From Roseovarius sp. TE539 (GTDB taxonomy: Bacteria; Pseudomonadota; Alphaproteobacteria; Rhodobacterales; Rhodobacteraceae), in the NCBI RefSeq assembly GCF_003298505.1, contig NZ_QNGB01000002.1, forward strand, positions 124,001-188,000: a stretch of DNA of 64,000 bases. Direction: 5' to 3'. The notes below the pieces were generated by a model. That model had not been told where the DNA came from. It ran no database searches and worked only from the letters and a program-made list of their open reading frames with translations. Position 1 is the stretch's first letter, and every line of letters starts with the position of its first letter. The position numbers were made by a program, and so were the translations under genes. Below, one piece after another: positions 53,828 through 62,060 of the stretch.

Positions 53828-54660
53828 GCGACCGCCTTGAGCGTATCGCGGCGGCGCTGGAACGGATGAGTCCGCCGCCGACCGAGACGCCGGATTTCGC
53901 CGCCGCCGATGCCTTTGTCTGGCAGGTCGATCCGGAGCGTCTTGTGCCGGTGCCACGGGTCAATCGTGTGGATATGTCCCTTCTTCTGGGGATAGACAGG
54001 GCGCGCGATACGCTGCTGGAGAACACCCGACAGTTCGCCCGCGGTTTGCCGGCGAACAACGCCCTTCTCTGGGGCGCGCGCGGGATGGGAAAATCCAGCC
54101 TCGTGAAGGCAGTTCATGCCGCCGTTGTCGAAGAGGGGCAGGCGCTCAAGATCGTGGAGATGCACCGTGAGGACCTGACAAGCGTCGGGCGGCTCCTGAA
54201 TCTCCTGCGGCAGAGCGGATCGCGTTTCGTGCTGTTCTGCGACGACCTGAGCTTTTCGCATGATGATCAGCACTACAAGTCGCTCAAGGCGGTTCTGGAC
54301 GGCGGCATCGAGGGGCGGCCGGAAAACGTGGTATTCTACGCCACATCGAACCGCCGCCACCTGATGCCGCGCGACATGATCGAGAACGAGCGCGCCACTG
54401 CGATCAGCCCGTCCGAGGCAACCGAGGAAAAGGTCTCGCTGTCGGACCGCTTCGGACTGTGGCTGGGATTCCATCCGTGTGATCAGGACGAGTACCTGGC
54501 CATGATCCGCGGGTACTGCGACGCTTACGGGATCGAGATCACGCACGAGGCCCTGCGCGCCGAAGCGATCGAGTGGCAGGCGACGCGCGGGGCACGATCA
54601 GGCCGGGTGGCATGGCAGTTCTTCACCGATCTGGCCGGACGCCGCGGCGTGTGCCTCTGA
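53824..54660 (+). CDS. DUF815 family P-loop ATPase
   Basis: A 278-residue AAA-like ATPase with Walker A GARGMGKSSLVKA and Walker B FVLFCDDLSF; arginine and sensor segments are in ATSNRRHLMPRDM. DUF815 proteins have no assigned function. The GTG start overlaps the tatC stop by four bases, so it is coupled to the Tat operon; the next two proteins of the usual Rhodobacterales neighbourhood (serS, surE) are not here. Confidence 0.88.
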   Translation: MSDRLERIAAALERMSPPPTETPDFAAADAFVWQVDPERLVPVPRVNRVDMSLLLGIDRARDTLLENTRQFARGLPANNALLWGARGMGKSSLVKAVHAAVVEEGQALKIVEMHREDLTSVGRLLNLLRQSGSRFVLFCDDLSFSHDDQHYKSLKAVLDGGIEGRPENVVFYATSNRRHLMPRDMIENERATAISPSEATEEKVSLSDRFGLWLGFHPCDQDEYLAMIRGYCDAYGIEITHEALRAEAIEWQATRGARSGRVAWQFFTDLAGRRGVCL

Positions 54661-54762
54661 TCCGCGAGCGGGCCGTTTCAAAGATGACGGAGACTTACAT
54701 CTTTGCGGAGGCGCAAGGGGGCGCTAGGCTTTCCCGCGGGACCTGAAGGGGAGACAAGCCGC

Positions 54763-55554
54763 GTGAGTGATGCACCCGAACACGGCGTGCCGGAGATGGC
54801 ACCGGTTGGATTCCAGATGCTCGGCGAAGCCCTCCGGCGTGGCGCGGCGGACATGCGTCGTGCGCCCGGATACGGGATCATCTTTGCCGGGGTCTATGTC
54901 TTCCTCGGGCTGGTGATGATCTGGGTCACATGGATCACCGGCCATACCTATTGGCTGATCTTCGCGGCGGTCGGCTTTCCGCTGGTCGGGCCGTTCGCGG
55001 CGGTGGGGCTTTACGAGGTAAGTCACCGGCTGGAGGAGGGCCGCAGCCTGGAGGCGCGGGCGATCTTCGGCGTCGTCCTGCACCAGAGCAGACGGCAATT
55101 GCCGTCCATCTGCGCGATCATAATCATGGTATTCCTGTTCTGGTTCTTCCTGGCGCACATGATCTTCGCACTTTTCCTCGGGCTTTCGACGATGACCAAT
55201 GTTTCGACCTCCTACGAGATCTACCTGACACGGGAAGGTCTGGCGATGCTGGGGGTCGGTACGGCTGTCGGCGGGGCCTTCGCGCTTCTGATCTACATGA
55301 TCACGGTGATGGGGCTGCCGCTCCTGCTGGACCGGGAGGTGGATTTCGTCACCGCCATGATCACGAGCTTCCAGGCGGTCCTGCACAGTCCCGGACCAAT
55401 GCTGAGCTGGGCCGCGTTCATCGCCGTGGTGACGTTCCTGGCGATGCTGCCGGCCTTCCTGGGGCTTTTCGCGGTCTTGCCCCTACTCGGCCACGCGAGC
55501 TGGCACCTCTACCGCCTGAGCGCCGCGCCGCGCGATGCCCGACACGCGGGGTGA
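54763..55554 (+). CDS. DUF2189 family membrane protein
   Basis: A 263-residue protein with six or more hydrophobic segments. [22 protein letters not shown] before the first helix and [16 protein letters not shown] match DUF2189. Function is unknown. The GTG start at 54763 is supported by AAGGGGAG about ten bases upstream. It is transcribed on the same strand as tatABC but separated by about 100 bases. Confidence 0.8.
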   Translation: MSDAPEHGVPEMAPVGFQMLGEALRRGAADMRRAPGYGIIFAGVYVFLGLVMIWVTWITGHTYWLIFAAVGFPLVGPFAAVGLYEVSHRLEEGRSLEARAIFGVVLHQSRRQLPSICAIIIMVFLFWFFLAHMIFALFLGLSTMTNVSTSYEIYLTREGLAMLGVGTAVGGAFALLIYMITVMGLPLLLDREVDFVTAMITSFQAVLHSPGPMLSWAAFIAVVTFLAMLPAFLGLFAVLPLLGHASWHLYRLSAAPRDARHAG

Positions 55555-55590
55555 CGCGCGCGCCATGCCGTCAAACGCACGCCCCGCCGG

Positions 55591-55803
55591 TCATGCCTCG
55601 CGGCCATGGGCCTTGAGACGGGCATGCAGGCCGCGTGCCTCGGGAGCCCCGGCCTCGAGCGCGAAGACATAGGCATGGGTCAGGTAGAAGCATGACGCGT
55701 CAAGATCGTTTACCGTGTCCGCGGCCTCGGCATAGAGCTTGATGAGACGCCGACGGTCATCCGCCTCGTGGGCCGAGATCATGCGCTGATCGAGATCCTT
55801 CAT
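55591..55803 (-). CDS. Hypothetical small protein coupled to the Rieske oxygenase
   Basis: A 70-residue all-helical protein (MKDLDQRMISAHEADDRRRL ... CFYLTHAYVFALEAG). Its ATG overlaps the stop of the Rieske oxygenase gene (ATGA), so it is translated with it and may be an accessory factor. I do not recognise a family. GAGGG about ten bases upstream supports the start. Confidence 0.7.
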   Translation of the reverse strand: MKDLDQRMISAHEADDRRRLIKLYAEAADTVNDLDASCFYLTHAYVFALEAGAPEARGLHARLKAHGREA

Positions 55804-56960
55804 TCCGCCGCCCTCGATTTTGCACGATGGGTTTCGATCTTGCCGGCAACCCAGTCGTGGAAACAATGGGTGGGGCTGTCCATCACCGGCGAGAACCGCC
55901 CGCCGTCGAACTGCGTAGCGTGGCGCCCGCGCTGCATCCCCTCGACCACAAAGATGTCTTCCTCGAAGACTGTCTTCCAGAGTTGCGTGTTACGGGCGCG
56001 CAGGCCCTCGTCGCTGTCGGGCACCGAATAATAGAGGTGGACATGCTCGACCGTGCGCTCGGGGCCCTTTGGCTCAAGCACGATGGCGAAGGCATGATCG
56101 CGGTGGGTGCCCAGAAGAACATTGGGATAAACGGCAATGTATTCGGCCTGTTCGTTCCACTTCGCGCCGACCTCCTCGAAATCGGGGAATTTCTCGCCGT
56201 TCTCGTTGGTCAGTTGGCGATAGACCATCGTGCCCTGGCCCGAAAACTCTCCCGGTTGCTCGATATGGTAGTGATCCTCGAGCTTGGAGTAACTGTTGAG
56301 GCCCGGATGAACCCAGGGCAGATGATAGCTTTCGCAGTAATTCTCCACCGCGAGCTTCCAGTTGGTCGCGACCTCCAGCTCGAACCGGCTGTCCGGCCCG
56401 CCGTGATAGAGCGGCAGTTCGAATTCGCGCCATCTTTCCTTGATGTCGGCCATCGCCGCGTCGAATTCGGGCGCGTCACCCGAGACGTTGATCCACACGA
56501 CGTCGCGCCAGACATGACTGCGGACCTCGTTCAGGCCCAGATCGTCGCGCTTGATCGAATCATGCGTGTTGTGGCCCGGTCCGCCAACATGCGGAGTCGA
56601 CACCAGCTTGCCCTTGGTCGAGTAGCACCAGGAATGGTAGGGACACCGGATCGCGCCCTCGATCTTGCGGGGCGCTTCGACAAGGATCATCCCGCGGTGA
56701 CGGCAGATGTTCTGGAACACGCGCACCTGTCCGTCCTTGTCTCGGATCAGAAGCAGCGGCATTCCCAGGAACTCGATCGGCCGGGCATCGCCGGGTTCGG
56801 GCACATCGGCCGCGACGGCAAGACCGGCCCATTGGGAAAACAGCAATGCGTGCTTTTCCTCTTCGAAGACCTCCGGGTCGATGTAATGGGCATTCGGCAG
56901 ACCATTGGCCTTTTCGACGGATCTACGGACACTGGACAAGTCGGTGACGGTTTGCGGCAT
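55800..56960 (-). CDS. Rieske non-heme iron oxygenase, alpha subunit
   Basis: A 386-residue oxygenase. The Rieske [2Fe-2S] ligands are Cys86, His88, Cys106 and His109 (CRHRG and CPYHSW). The mononuclear iron site is ENYCESYHLPWVHPG (His213, His218). The fold is closest to aromatic-ring or choline/betaine/carnitine-type oxygenases. No reductase is adjacent. GGAGAAGACC before ATG 56960 sets the start. It is downstream of an XRE-family regulator on the same strand. Confidence 0.9.
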   Translation of the reverse strand: MPQTVTDLSSVRRSVEKANGLPNAHYIDPEVFEEEKHALLFSQWAGLAVAADVPEPGDARPIEFLGMPLLLIRDKDGQVRVFQNICRHRGMILVEAPRKIEGAIRCPYHSWCYSTKGKLVSTPHVGGPGHNTHDSIKRDDLGLNEVRSHVWRDVVWINVSGDAPEFDAAMADIKERWREFELPLYHGGPDSRFELEVATNWKLAVENYCESYHLPWVHPGLNSYSKLEDHYHIEQPGEFSGQGTMVYRQLTNENGEKFPDFEEVGAKWNEQAEYIAVYPNVLLGTHRDHAFAIVLEPKGPERTVEHVHLYYSVPDSDEGLRARNTQLWKTVFEEDIFVVEGMQRGRHATQFDGGRFSPVMDSPTHCFHDWVAGKIETHRAKSRAAE

Positions 56961-57081
56961 GGTCTTCTCCCTTGACGAATAGGGCAGTAAAACCATGTCC
57001 GGACGCCAGAAGACCGACAGATCGCGACCCGGGTTTCCTCAAGGCGACACTTCCGCACAGGGGCGGCGCGGTTCGGCGTCG

Positions 57082-57897
57082 TCAGCGGAACGGCTCGTCA
57101 AGCCTCAGGAGGCGGGCATGGAAAGGGGGGACGTCATCAAGCCGAATCAGCCCCGAGCTGCGCGCGGTCCGCAGCACCGTTGCCGTATCGCCGTCAAGAT
57201 ATTCATAGACCATGCGGGTGGCACGGCGGCCGGTCACCTTCTCGCGCACGGTGCGTGTCGCGTAGCCCTCCCACAGATTGGACTGGAACGACGTTTCCGG
57301 CGTCAGGAAATTGAACGAACAGGACATGGCGTCGCGATGCGCGACGATCGCCATCACCCCTTCTTCCTGCCGCAGGACGAGGCCGCGAAACTCACGGTCC
57401 GCCAGACGCAGCGAAAGGCCCTGGTGGCGCATCGCTTCGCGCGGCTCGAAGCCGCGCAGAAAGGTATACCCGTCGCTGCGAAAGATCCTGACAAGGCCCA
57501 GCACGAACTGGTCATCGTCGATGAAGCTGCGGCGCACGAAGCGGTAGAACCCGCTGGGAAACGCCTCTTCGGGGACGGTGACGGGGGTGTTTCCGAAGAA
57601 TCCCTCAAGGGCAGGGTGGTTGAGCAGGTCGAAGCTCGACGGGCGCAGATCCTCCACCGGCTCAAGCAGCACGCGGGCATCGACATCGAAGAACTGACAG
57701 ATCCGGTGAAGCACGTCCGGCCGGGGAAAACTTTCGCCCGACAGGTAACGGTTGAACTGGGTCCGGTTGATGCCAAGGTCACGGCACAACCCGGCGACTG
57801 ACGGAAATCCGGCGGTCAGGCGGCGCAGGTTCTGCCCGAAGATCCCGCGCAATTCCGCGGGGTCGGGCGACTCTTCAGAGGGGGTGGAAGATATCAT
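57082..57897 (-). CDS. XRE family transcriptional regulator
   Basis: A 271-residue protein: an N-terminal HTH of the Cro/C1 type (FPSVAGLCRDLGINRTQFNRYLSGESFPRP, about 32-60) and a C-terminal domain of unknown fold that may sense a ligand. It is 121 bases upstream of the Rieske oxygenase and on the same strand, so it probably controls that operon; this is inference. A perfect 18-bp dyad lies 108 bases upstream of its start. Confidence 0.82.
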   Translation of the reverse strand: MISSTPSEESPDPAELRGIFGQNLRRLTAGFPSVAGLCRDLGINRTQFNRYLSGESFPRPDVLHRICQFFDVDARVLLEPVEDLRPSSFDLLNHPALEGFFGNTPVTVPEEAFPSGFYRFVRRSFIDDDQFVLGLVRIFRSDGYTFLRGFEPREAMRHQGLSLRLADREFRGLVLRQEEGVMAIVAHRDAMSCSFNFLTPETSFQSNLWEGYATRTVREKVTGRRATRMVYEYLDGDTATVLRTARSSGLIRLDDVPPFHARLLRLDEPFR

Positions 57898-58005
57898 GTG
57901 CAGTCAGGCAGGCTCGTCTGATCCAGTATAATCCCGTGATGGGTAGAACCTAGCGGGTGATTGCCATCATGACCACCGGATTTTGACGCGAATTGGCGCC
58001 GGTAC

Positions 58006-58023
58006 TGACGCTAAGTAGCGTCA
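58006..58023. promoter_or_regulatory. Perfect dyad TGACGCTA-AG-TAGCGTCA
   Basis: Arms of eight bases separated by AG form a complete palindrome in the gap between the XRE regulator and the 107-codon gene. A half-site-like TTGACGC lies at 57983-57989. An operator for the adjacent XRE protein is a reasonable guess. Confidence 0.45.
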
Positions 58024-58139
58024 AATCAACGGTTTTTCTGTCACAAACTGGTTAAGCCCGACACCAAAACGGCAATTCCCGATACACCCCCGACCCGACA
58101 TTCTGGGTCCCGAGATGGTTCAGACTTGGGGGAGTTGTC

Positions 58140-58463
58140 ATGTACGGCGTTGTTCTCTGGAGTGACAGTGATCAGGATCACGCGGTGATCTGGTGTGAGG
58201 ATCACGGCGATCTGGCATTCTATACCGGCGACGGGGCAAGCGCACTTGAGGGCGACTCCATCGACCCGGGCGATCTGGTGCAGTTCGAGATCAGTGAAGG
58301 CCGGGAAATGCGCCGCGCCAGCCGCCCCCGTCTCGTGGCCGAACACAGCCACCCGACCCTGGCCAGGGATCTCAAGCGCGCCGTCGGCGACAATGCGTCA
58401 GCGCCGCGGGACGGGCCGCCAGCCCGCGCCCCGGCCGAACGGCCCCATCTTCAGGCCGTCTGA
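58140..58463 (+). CDS. Hypothetical small acidic protein
   Basis: A 107-residue protein starting MYGVVLWSDSDQDHAVIWCED, with a beta-rich half (to about residue 66) and a low-complexity Pro/Ala/Arg C-terminal part. I do not recognise the family; it may be an OB or cold-shock-like fold. GGGGGAG is well placed upstream of the ATG. It is convergent with ilvN, ten bases apart. Confidence 0.65.
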   Translation: MYGVVLWSDSDQDHAVIWCEDHGDLAFYTGDGASALEGDSIDPGDLVQFEISEGREMRRASRPRLVAEHSHPTLARDLKRAVGDNASAPRDGPPARAPAERPHLQAV

Positions 58464-58472
58464 ACGCGCCGG

Positions 58473-59033
58473 TCAACTGCCGCGGGGCAGGGCGGCCACA
58501 CCCGTGCGCGCGATCTCGTTCAGGCCCAGGGGGCGCATCAGATCGGCGAAAGCGTCGATCTTGTCCGGGGCGCCGGTGATTTCGAACACGAAACTGTCCA
58601 GGGTGCTGTCAACGACATTGGCGCGGAAGATGTCCGCCAGGCGCAGCGCCTCGACCCGCTTGTCGCCCTCGCTCCCGACCTTGAGCAGCGCCAGCTCTCG
58701 CTCAACCGACGGGCCTTCGACCGTCAGGTCGTGCACGTCGTGCACCGGAACGATCCGCCCGAGCTGCGCCTTGATCTGTTCGATCACCTGCGGCGTGCCC
58801 GTGGTGACGATTGTGATGCGGCTGGTATGGCCGGTATGGTCGACCTCGGCCACGGTCAGGCTGTCGATGTTGTAACCGCGTCCCGAGAAAAGCCCGATCA
58901 CCCGGGCCAGAACGCCCGGCTCGTTGTCCACGATCACGGCAAGGGTGTGCGTTTCGTGCACGTCCGAGAATGTCGGGCGCAGGTTGTAGGCGGAGTGGCT
59001 GGTCGAGCCTTTCTTGATATTCAGGGCGGACAT
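58473..59033 (-). CDS. ilvN: Acetolactate synthase small (regulatory) subunit
   Basis: A 186-residue ACT-domain protein (HTLAVIVDNEPGVLARVIGLFSGRGYNIDSL), binding valine for feedback inhibition of acetolactate synthase, and a C-terminal part typical of IlvH/IlvN. ATG 59033 has AGGAACACC upstream. The intergenic gap to ilvB (59034-59131) carries the second copy of the dispersed repeat. It is 98 bases downstream of ilvB. Confidence 0.95.
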   Translation of the reverse strand: MSALNIKKGSTSHSAYNLRPTFSDVHETHTLAVIVDNEPGVLARVIGLFSGRGYNIDSLTVAEVDHTGHTSRITIVTTGTPQVIEQIKAQLGRIVPVHDVHDLTVEGPSVERELALLKVGSEGDKRVEALRLADIFRANVVDSTLDSFVFEITGAPDKIDAFADLMRPLGLNEIARTGVAALPRGS

Positions 59034-59068
59034 GTGGTGTTCCTTTCTGTCGGCGCGCGGGGCCTTGC

Positions 59069-59120
59069 CTTCATCTTTCGGGAAATACTCTCGGGGGGTG
59101 TGGGGGGCAGACGGCCCCCA
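59069..59120 (+). repeat. Dispersed intergenic repeat, copy 2
   Basis: CTTCATCTTTC-N4-AATACTC at the same spacing as copy 1 (48309-48360), then a G-rich part with GGGGGGCAG-N-CGGCC. It lies between ilvB and ilvN. Confidence 0.6.
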
Positions 59121-59131
59121 CTCGTGTCCGC

Positions 59132-60886
59132 TCACACCAGCACCGCGCCGCCTTCCTTGATCGCGTCCTTGGTCGAGGCCTCGCCCAGGAGCATCTTGTT
59201 GTGGGGCTCTCCGGACGGGATCATCGGGAAGCAGTTCTCGTGCTTCTCGACGAGACAGTCGAAGATCACCGGCCCGTCGTGGTTGATCATTTCCATGATC
59301 GCGTCGTCCAGGTCGGCGGGATCCTGACACAGGATTCCCTTGGCACCGAAGGCCTCTGCCAGCTTGACGAAATCCGGCAACGCCTCGGACCAGGAATGCG
59401 AATAGCGTTCGCCGTGCAGAAGTTCCTGCCACTGGCGCACCATCCCGAGGCGTTCGTTGTTGAGGATGAATTGCTTGACCGGCAGCTTGAATTGTACCGC
59501 CGTGCCCATCTCCTGCATGTTCATCAGCCACGAGGCTTCCCCCGCGACATTGATGACCAGGCTTTCGGGATGGGCCATCTGCACACCGATGGAGGCGGGA
59601 AATCCGTATCCCATGGTTCCCAGCCCCCCCGAGGTCATCCAGCGGTTGGGATCCTCGAAGCCGATATACTGCGCCGCCCACATCTGGTGCTGGCCGACTT
59701 CGGTGCAGATATAGCGGTCATGCCCCTTGGTCAGGGCCTCGAGTCGGGCCAGCGCGTGCTGCGGACGGATCGAAGGCCCGGTCTGCTTGAACGCGAGGCA
59801 ATCGACCTGGCGCCACGTGTCGATCCGGTCCCACCATTTTCCCAGGCCCTCCCGGTTGGTCTTGCGGCCCCGCGATTTCCAGATCCTGAGAAGATCCTCC
59901 AGCACATGGGCCACGTCCCCGACGATCGGAATGTCGGTACTGATGACCTTGTTGATAGAGGACGGGTCGATGTCGATATGGGCCTTGGTGGAGCCGGGGC
60001 TGAAGGCGTCGATCCGGCCGGTGATCCGGTCATCGAACCGGGCGCCGATATTGATCATCAGGTCGCAACCGTGCATCGCCATGTTGGCCTCGTAAAGACC
60101 GTGCATGCCCAGCATTCCGAGCCAGTTGTCGCCGGAGGCCGGATAGGCGCCCAGCCCCATCAGGGTGGAGGTGACGGGAATGCCCGTGGCATCGACCAGT
60201 TCTCGCAACAGCTGGCTTGCCGCGCGGCCGGAATTGATCACGCCGCCGCCGGTGTAGAAGACCGGGCGCTCGGCCGTTTCGATCGCCGCCACGAGGTCCG
60301 TGATCGCTGCCAGGTCTCCCTTGACGCGAGGCTGGTAATGGCTTGTCTTGGCCTTCTGCGGTGACGTGTAATCGGCCGAGGCGAACTGCACGTCCTTCGG
60401 GATGTCCACCAGAACCGGCCCGGGACGGCCGGTGGTGGCGACATGGAAGGCCTGGTGCAGCACGTCAGACAGGTTCGCGGTATCCTTGACCAGCCAATTG
60501 TGCTTGGTGCAGGCGCGGGTGATCCCGACGGTGTCGGCCTCCTGGAAGGCGTCCGATCCGATCATGAAGGTCGGCACCTGCCCCGTAAGCACGATGAGGG
60601 GGATCGAATCCATCAGCGCGTCGGTGATGCCGGTCACCGCGTTGGTCGCGCCGGGACCGGATGTGACAAGCACCACGCCCGGCTTGCCCGTGGAGCGTGC
60701 ATAGCCCTCGGCCGCATGAACCGCCCCCTGTTCATGGCGCACCAGCACATGGCGGATCTCGTTCTGCTGGAAAACCTCGTCATAAATCGGCAGCACCGCG
60801 CCGCCTGGATACCCGAATACGACGTCCACACCCTGATCCTTGAGGGCCTGAACCACCATTTTCGCTCCGGTCATCTGACGTGTCAT
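59132..60886 (-). CDS. ilvB: Acetolactate synthase large (catalytic) subunit
   Basis: A 584-residue TPP- and FAD-dependent enzyme that condenses pyruvate in valine/leucine/isoleucine synthesis. Catalytic Glu52 in VRHEQGAVHAAEGYAR; TSGPGATNAVTGI; QHQMWAAQYI near the FAD site. The metal-binding TPP motif reads VAGEASWLMNMQE, with Glu in place of the common Asp of GDG/GDA. An attenuator precedes it. Confidence 0.96.
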   Translation of the reverse strand: MTRQMTGAKMVVQALKDQGVDVVFGYPGGAVLPIYDEVFQQNEIRHVLVRHEQGAVHAAEGYARSTGKPGVVLVTSGPGATNAVTGITDALMDSIPLIVLTGQVPTFMIGSDAFQEADTVGITRACTKHNWLVKDTANLSDVLHQAFHVATTGRPGPVLVDIPKDVQFASADYTSPQKAKTSHYQPRVKGDLAAITDLVAAIETAERPVFYTGGGVINSGRAASQLLRELVDATGIPVTSTLMGLGAYPASGDNWLGMLGMHGLYEANMAMHGCDLMINIGARFDDRITGRIDAFSPGSTKAHIDIDPSSINKVISTDIPIVGDVAHVLEDLLRIWKSRGRKTNREGLGKWWDRIDTWRQVDCLAFKQTGPSIRPQHALARLEALTKGHDRYICTEVGQHQMWAAQYIGFEDPNRWMTSGGLGTMGYGFPASIGVQMAHPESLVINVAGEASWLMNMQEMGTAVQFKLPVKQFILNNERLGMVRQWQELLHGERYSHSWSEALPDFVKLAEAFGAKGILCQDPADLDDAIMEMINHDGPVIFDCLVEKHENCFPMIPSGEPHNKMLLGEASTKDAIKEGGAVLV

Positions 60887-60928
60887 ATGCTTGCTCCGTT
60901 CATGACGTCATTCAATTTGCGCGCGCAT

Positions 60929-60954
60929 AAAAAAGCCCCCGAAGTTTCGGGGGC
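60929..60954 (-). terminator. Attenuator terminator upstream of ilvB
   Basis: On the minus strand GCCCCCGA (60954-60947) and TCGGGGGC (60942-60935) form an eight-base-pair stem with loop AACT, followed by six T (60934-60929). It ends transcription before ilvB unless the alternative hairpin forms. Confidence 0.85.
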
Positions 60955-60995
60955 GCATGGGTACCGTTATGGTGTCCGTTACCGGCCCATGCGCC
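60952..60995 (-). promoter_or_regulatory. Antiterminator hairpin of the ilvB attenuator
   Basis: GGCGCATGGG (60995-60986) is perfectly complementary to CCCATGCGCC (60961-60952). The first arm lies inside the last codons of the leader peptide; the second overlaps the terminator stem by three bases, so the two structures exclude each other. Confidence 0.7.
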
Positions 60996-61026
60996 ATTTT
61001 CCTACAAGTACGATAATGCGAGCCAT
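60979..61026 (-). CDS. ilvL: ilv leader peptide (15 residues)
   Basis: The ORF ATG...TAA encodes MARIIVLVGKWRMGR. Five consecutive branched-chain codons (ATT ATC GTA CTT GTA, mostly rare in this GC-rich genome) are the stalling codons. AGAGGA stands eight bases before the ATG. The peptide ends before the antiterminator/terminator hairpins, as in classical attenuators of ilv operons. Confidence 0.85.
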   Translation of the reverse strand: MARIIVLVGKWRMGR

Positions 61027-61055
61027 CGGGCGAGTCCTCTGCGTGCGTGCGCGGC

Positions 61056-61084
61056 AGATTAGGGGCGGTGCCAAGGGGCGTCAA
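61056..61084 (-). promoter_or_regulatory. Candidate ilvB leader promoter
   Basis: Minus-strand TTGACG (61084-61079), 17-base spacer, TAATCT (61061-61056). It would start transcription about 25 bases before the leader-peptide ATG. Confidence 0.5.
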
Positions 61085-61181
61085 CAGGCATTCGCGGATA
61101 AAATGTCGCCATGACGAGATTTCGCTTTTCATTTGTTGCGCAAACCCTCGGGCCGCCCGTGCCTGATCGTCCCCTGGCCGG

Positions 61182-62060
61182 TCACTGCCCCCGGTGAGCG
61201 GCCAGAAACGGCGCCAGCGCCGCGAGGGTTGCCTCCGGGGCCGTGTCGGGAAAGAAATGTCCCCCCGGGATCGCGGCATGGGTCATGTCGCGGCATTTCG
61301 GCGCCCAGACCGCGCGCATGTCATAGGCGCGTGCCATCGCGCCCTGCGCGCCGTAAAGCACCAGTACCGGGCAGGCGAGGCGGGTTTCGTGATCGGCGGT
61401 GTCATCGGCGAAATCAAACTCCAGCGTCGCGCGGTAATCGTTGCACATGCCGCGGATGGTATCGGGATCCCGCCACGCCGCGCGGTATGCGTCAAGCTGT
61501 GCCATGTCGAAATCCTCTGGCCGGGCGCCGCCCCAGCCCAGAAGACAGGCGTGGTAGAAAGCGTCCGGGTCGTGCCCGATCATGGTTTCGGGAAAGGGCG
61601 CCGGCTGTGCGAGGAAGAACCAGTGATAGTAGGCGCGGGCCACGTCGGCGCGCAGATCGGCCAGCAGGGTGTGCGTGGGCACGATATCCATCAGCGCGAC
61701 CCGGCTCACGGCCTCCGGCGCATCAAGGGCAAGCCGGTGGGCGACGCGCGCGCCGCGGTCATGGCCGGCCACCGCGAACCGGTCGTGCCCGTGCCGGGCC
61801 ATCAGCGCCAGCACGTCGCGCGCCATTTCCCGGAAGCTGAAGGCGCTCACGGCCTCGGGTTTGCCGCTGTCGCCATATCCGCGCAGATCGGGGCATATGA
61901 CCGTGTGGTCACGCGCGAGGGCAGGGGCGATCGTGGCCCACATGGCACGGGTCTGAGGAAAGCCGTGCAGCAACAGCACCGGGGGCCCGGCCCCGCCCGC
62001 AGAACAGGCGATATCGACGCCGTTGACCCGCGCCCTGAGCTCCGTGAAGCCCTTGATCAT
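61182..62060 (-). CDS. Alpha/beta hydrolase, haloacetate (fluoroacetate) dehalogenase-like
   Basis: A 292-residue hydrolase. Active-site residues line up with fluoroacetate dehalogenase RPA1163: Asp101 nucleophile and Arg102/Arg105 carboxylate clamp in HDRGARVAHR, Asp125 in LMDIVP, His146/Trp147 in YYHWFFL (halide pocket), a Tyr at 209, and His268 in GGHFFPD. Offsets to RPA1163 are constant near -9 to -12. So it should hydrolyse a 2-haloacetate; fluoride versus chloride preference is unknown. It overlaps the dipeptidase gene start/stop. Confidence 0.8.
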   Translation of the reverse strand: MIKGFTELRARVNGVDIACSAGGAGPPVLLLHGFPQTRAMWATIAPALARDHTVICPDLRGYGDSGKPEAVSAFSFREMARDVLALMARHGHDRFAVAGHDRGARVAHRLALDAPEAVSRVALMDIVPTHTLLADLRADVARAYYHWFFLAQPAPFPETMIGHDPDAFYHACLLGWGGARPEDFDMAQLDAYRAAWRDPDTIRGMCNDYRATLEFDFADDTADHETRLACPVLVLYGAQGAMARAYDMRAVWAPKCRDMTHAAIPGGHFFPDTAPEATLAALAPFLAAHRGQ

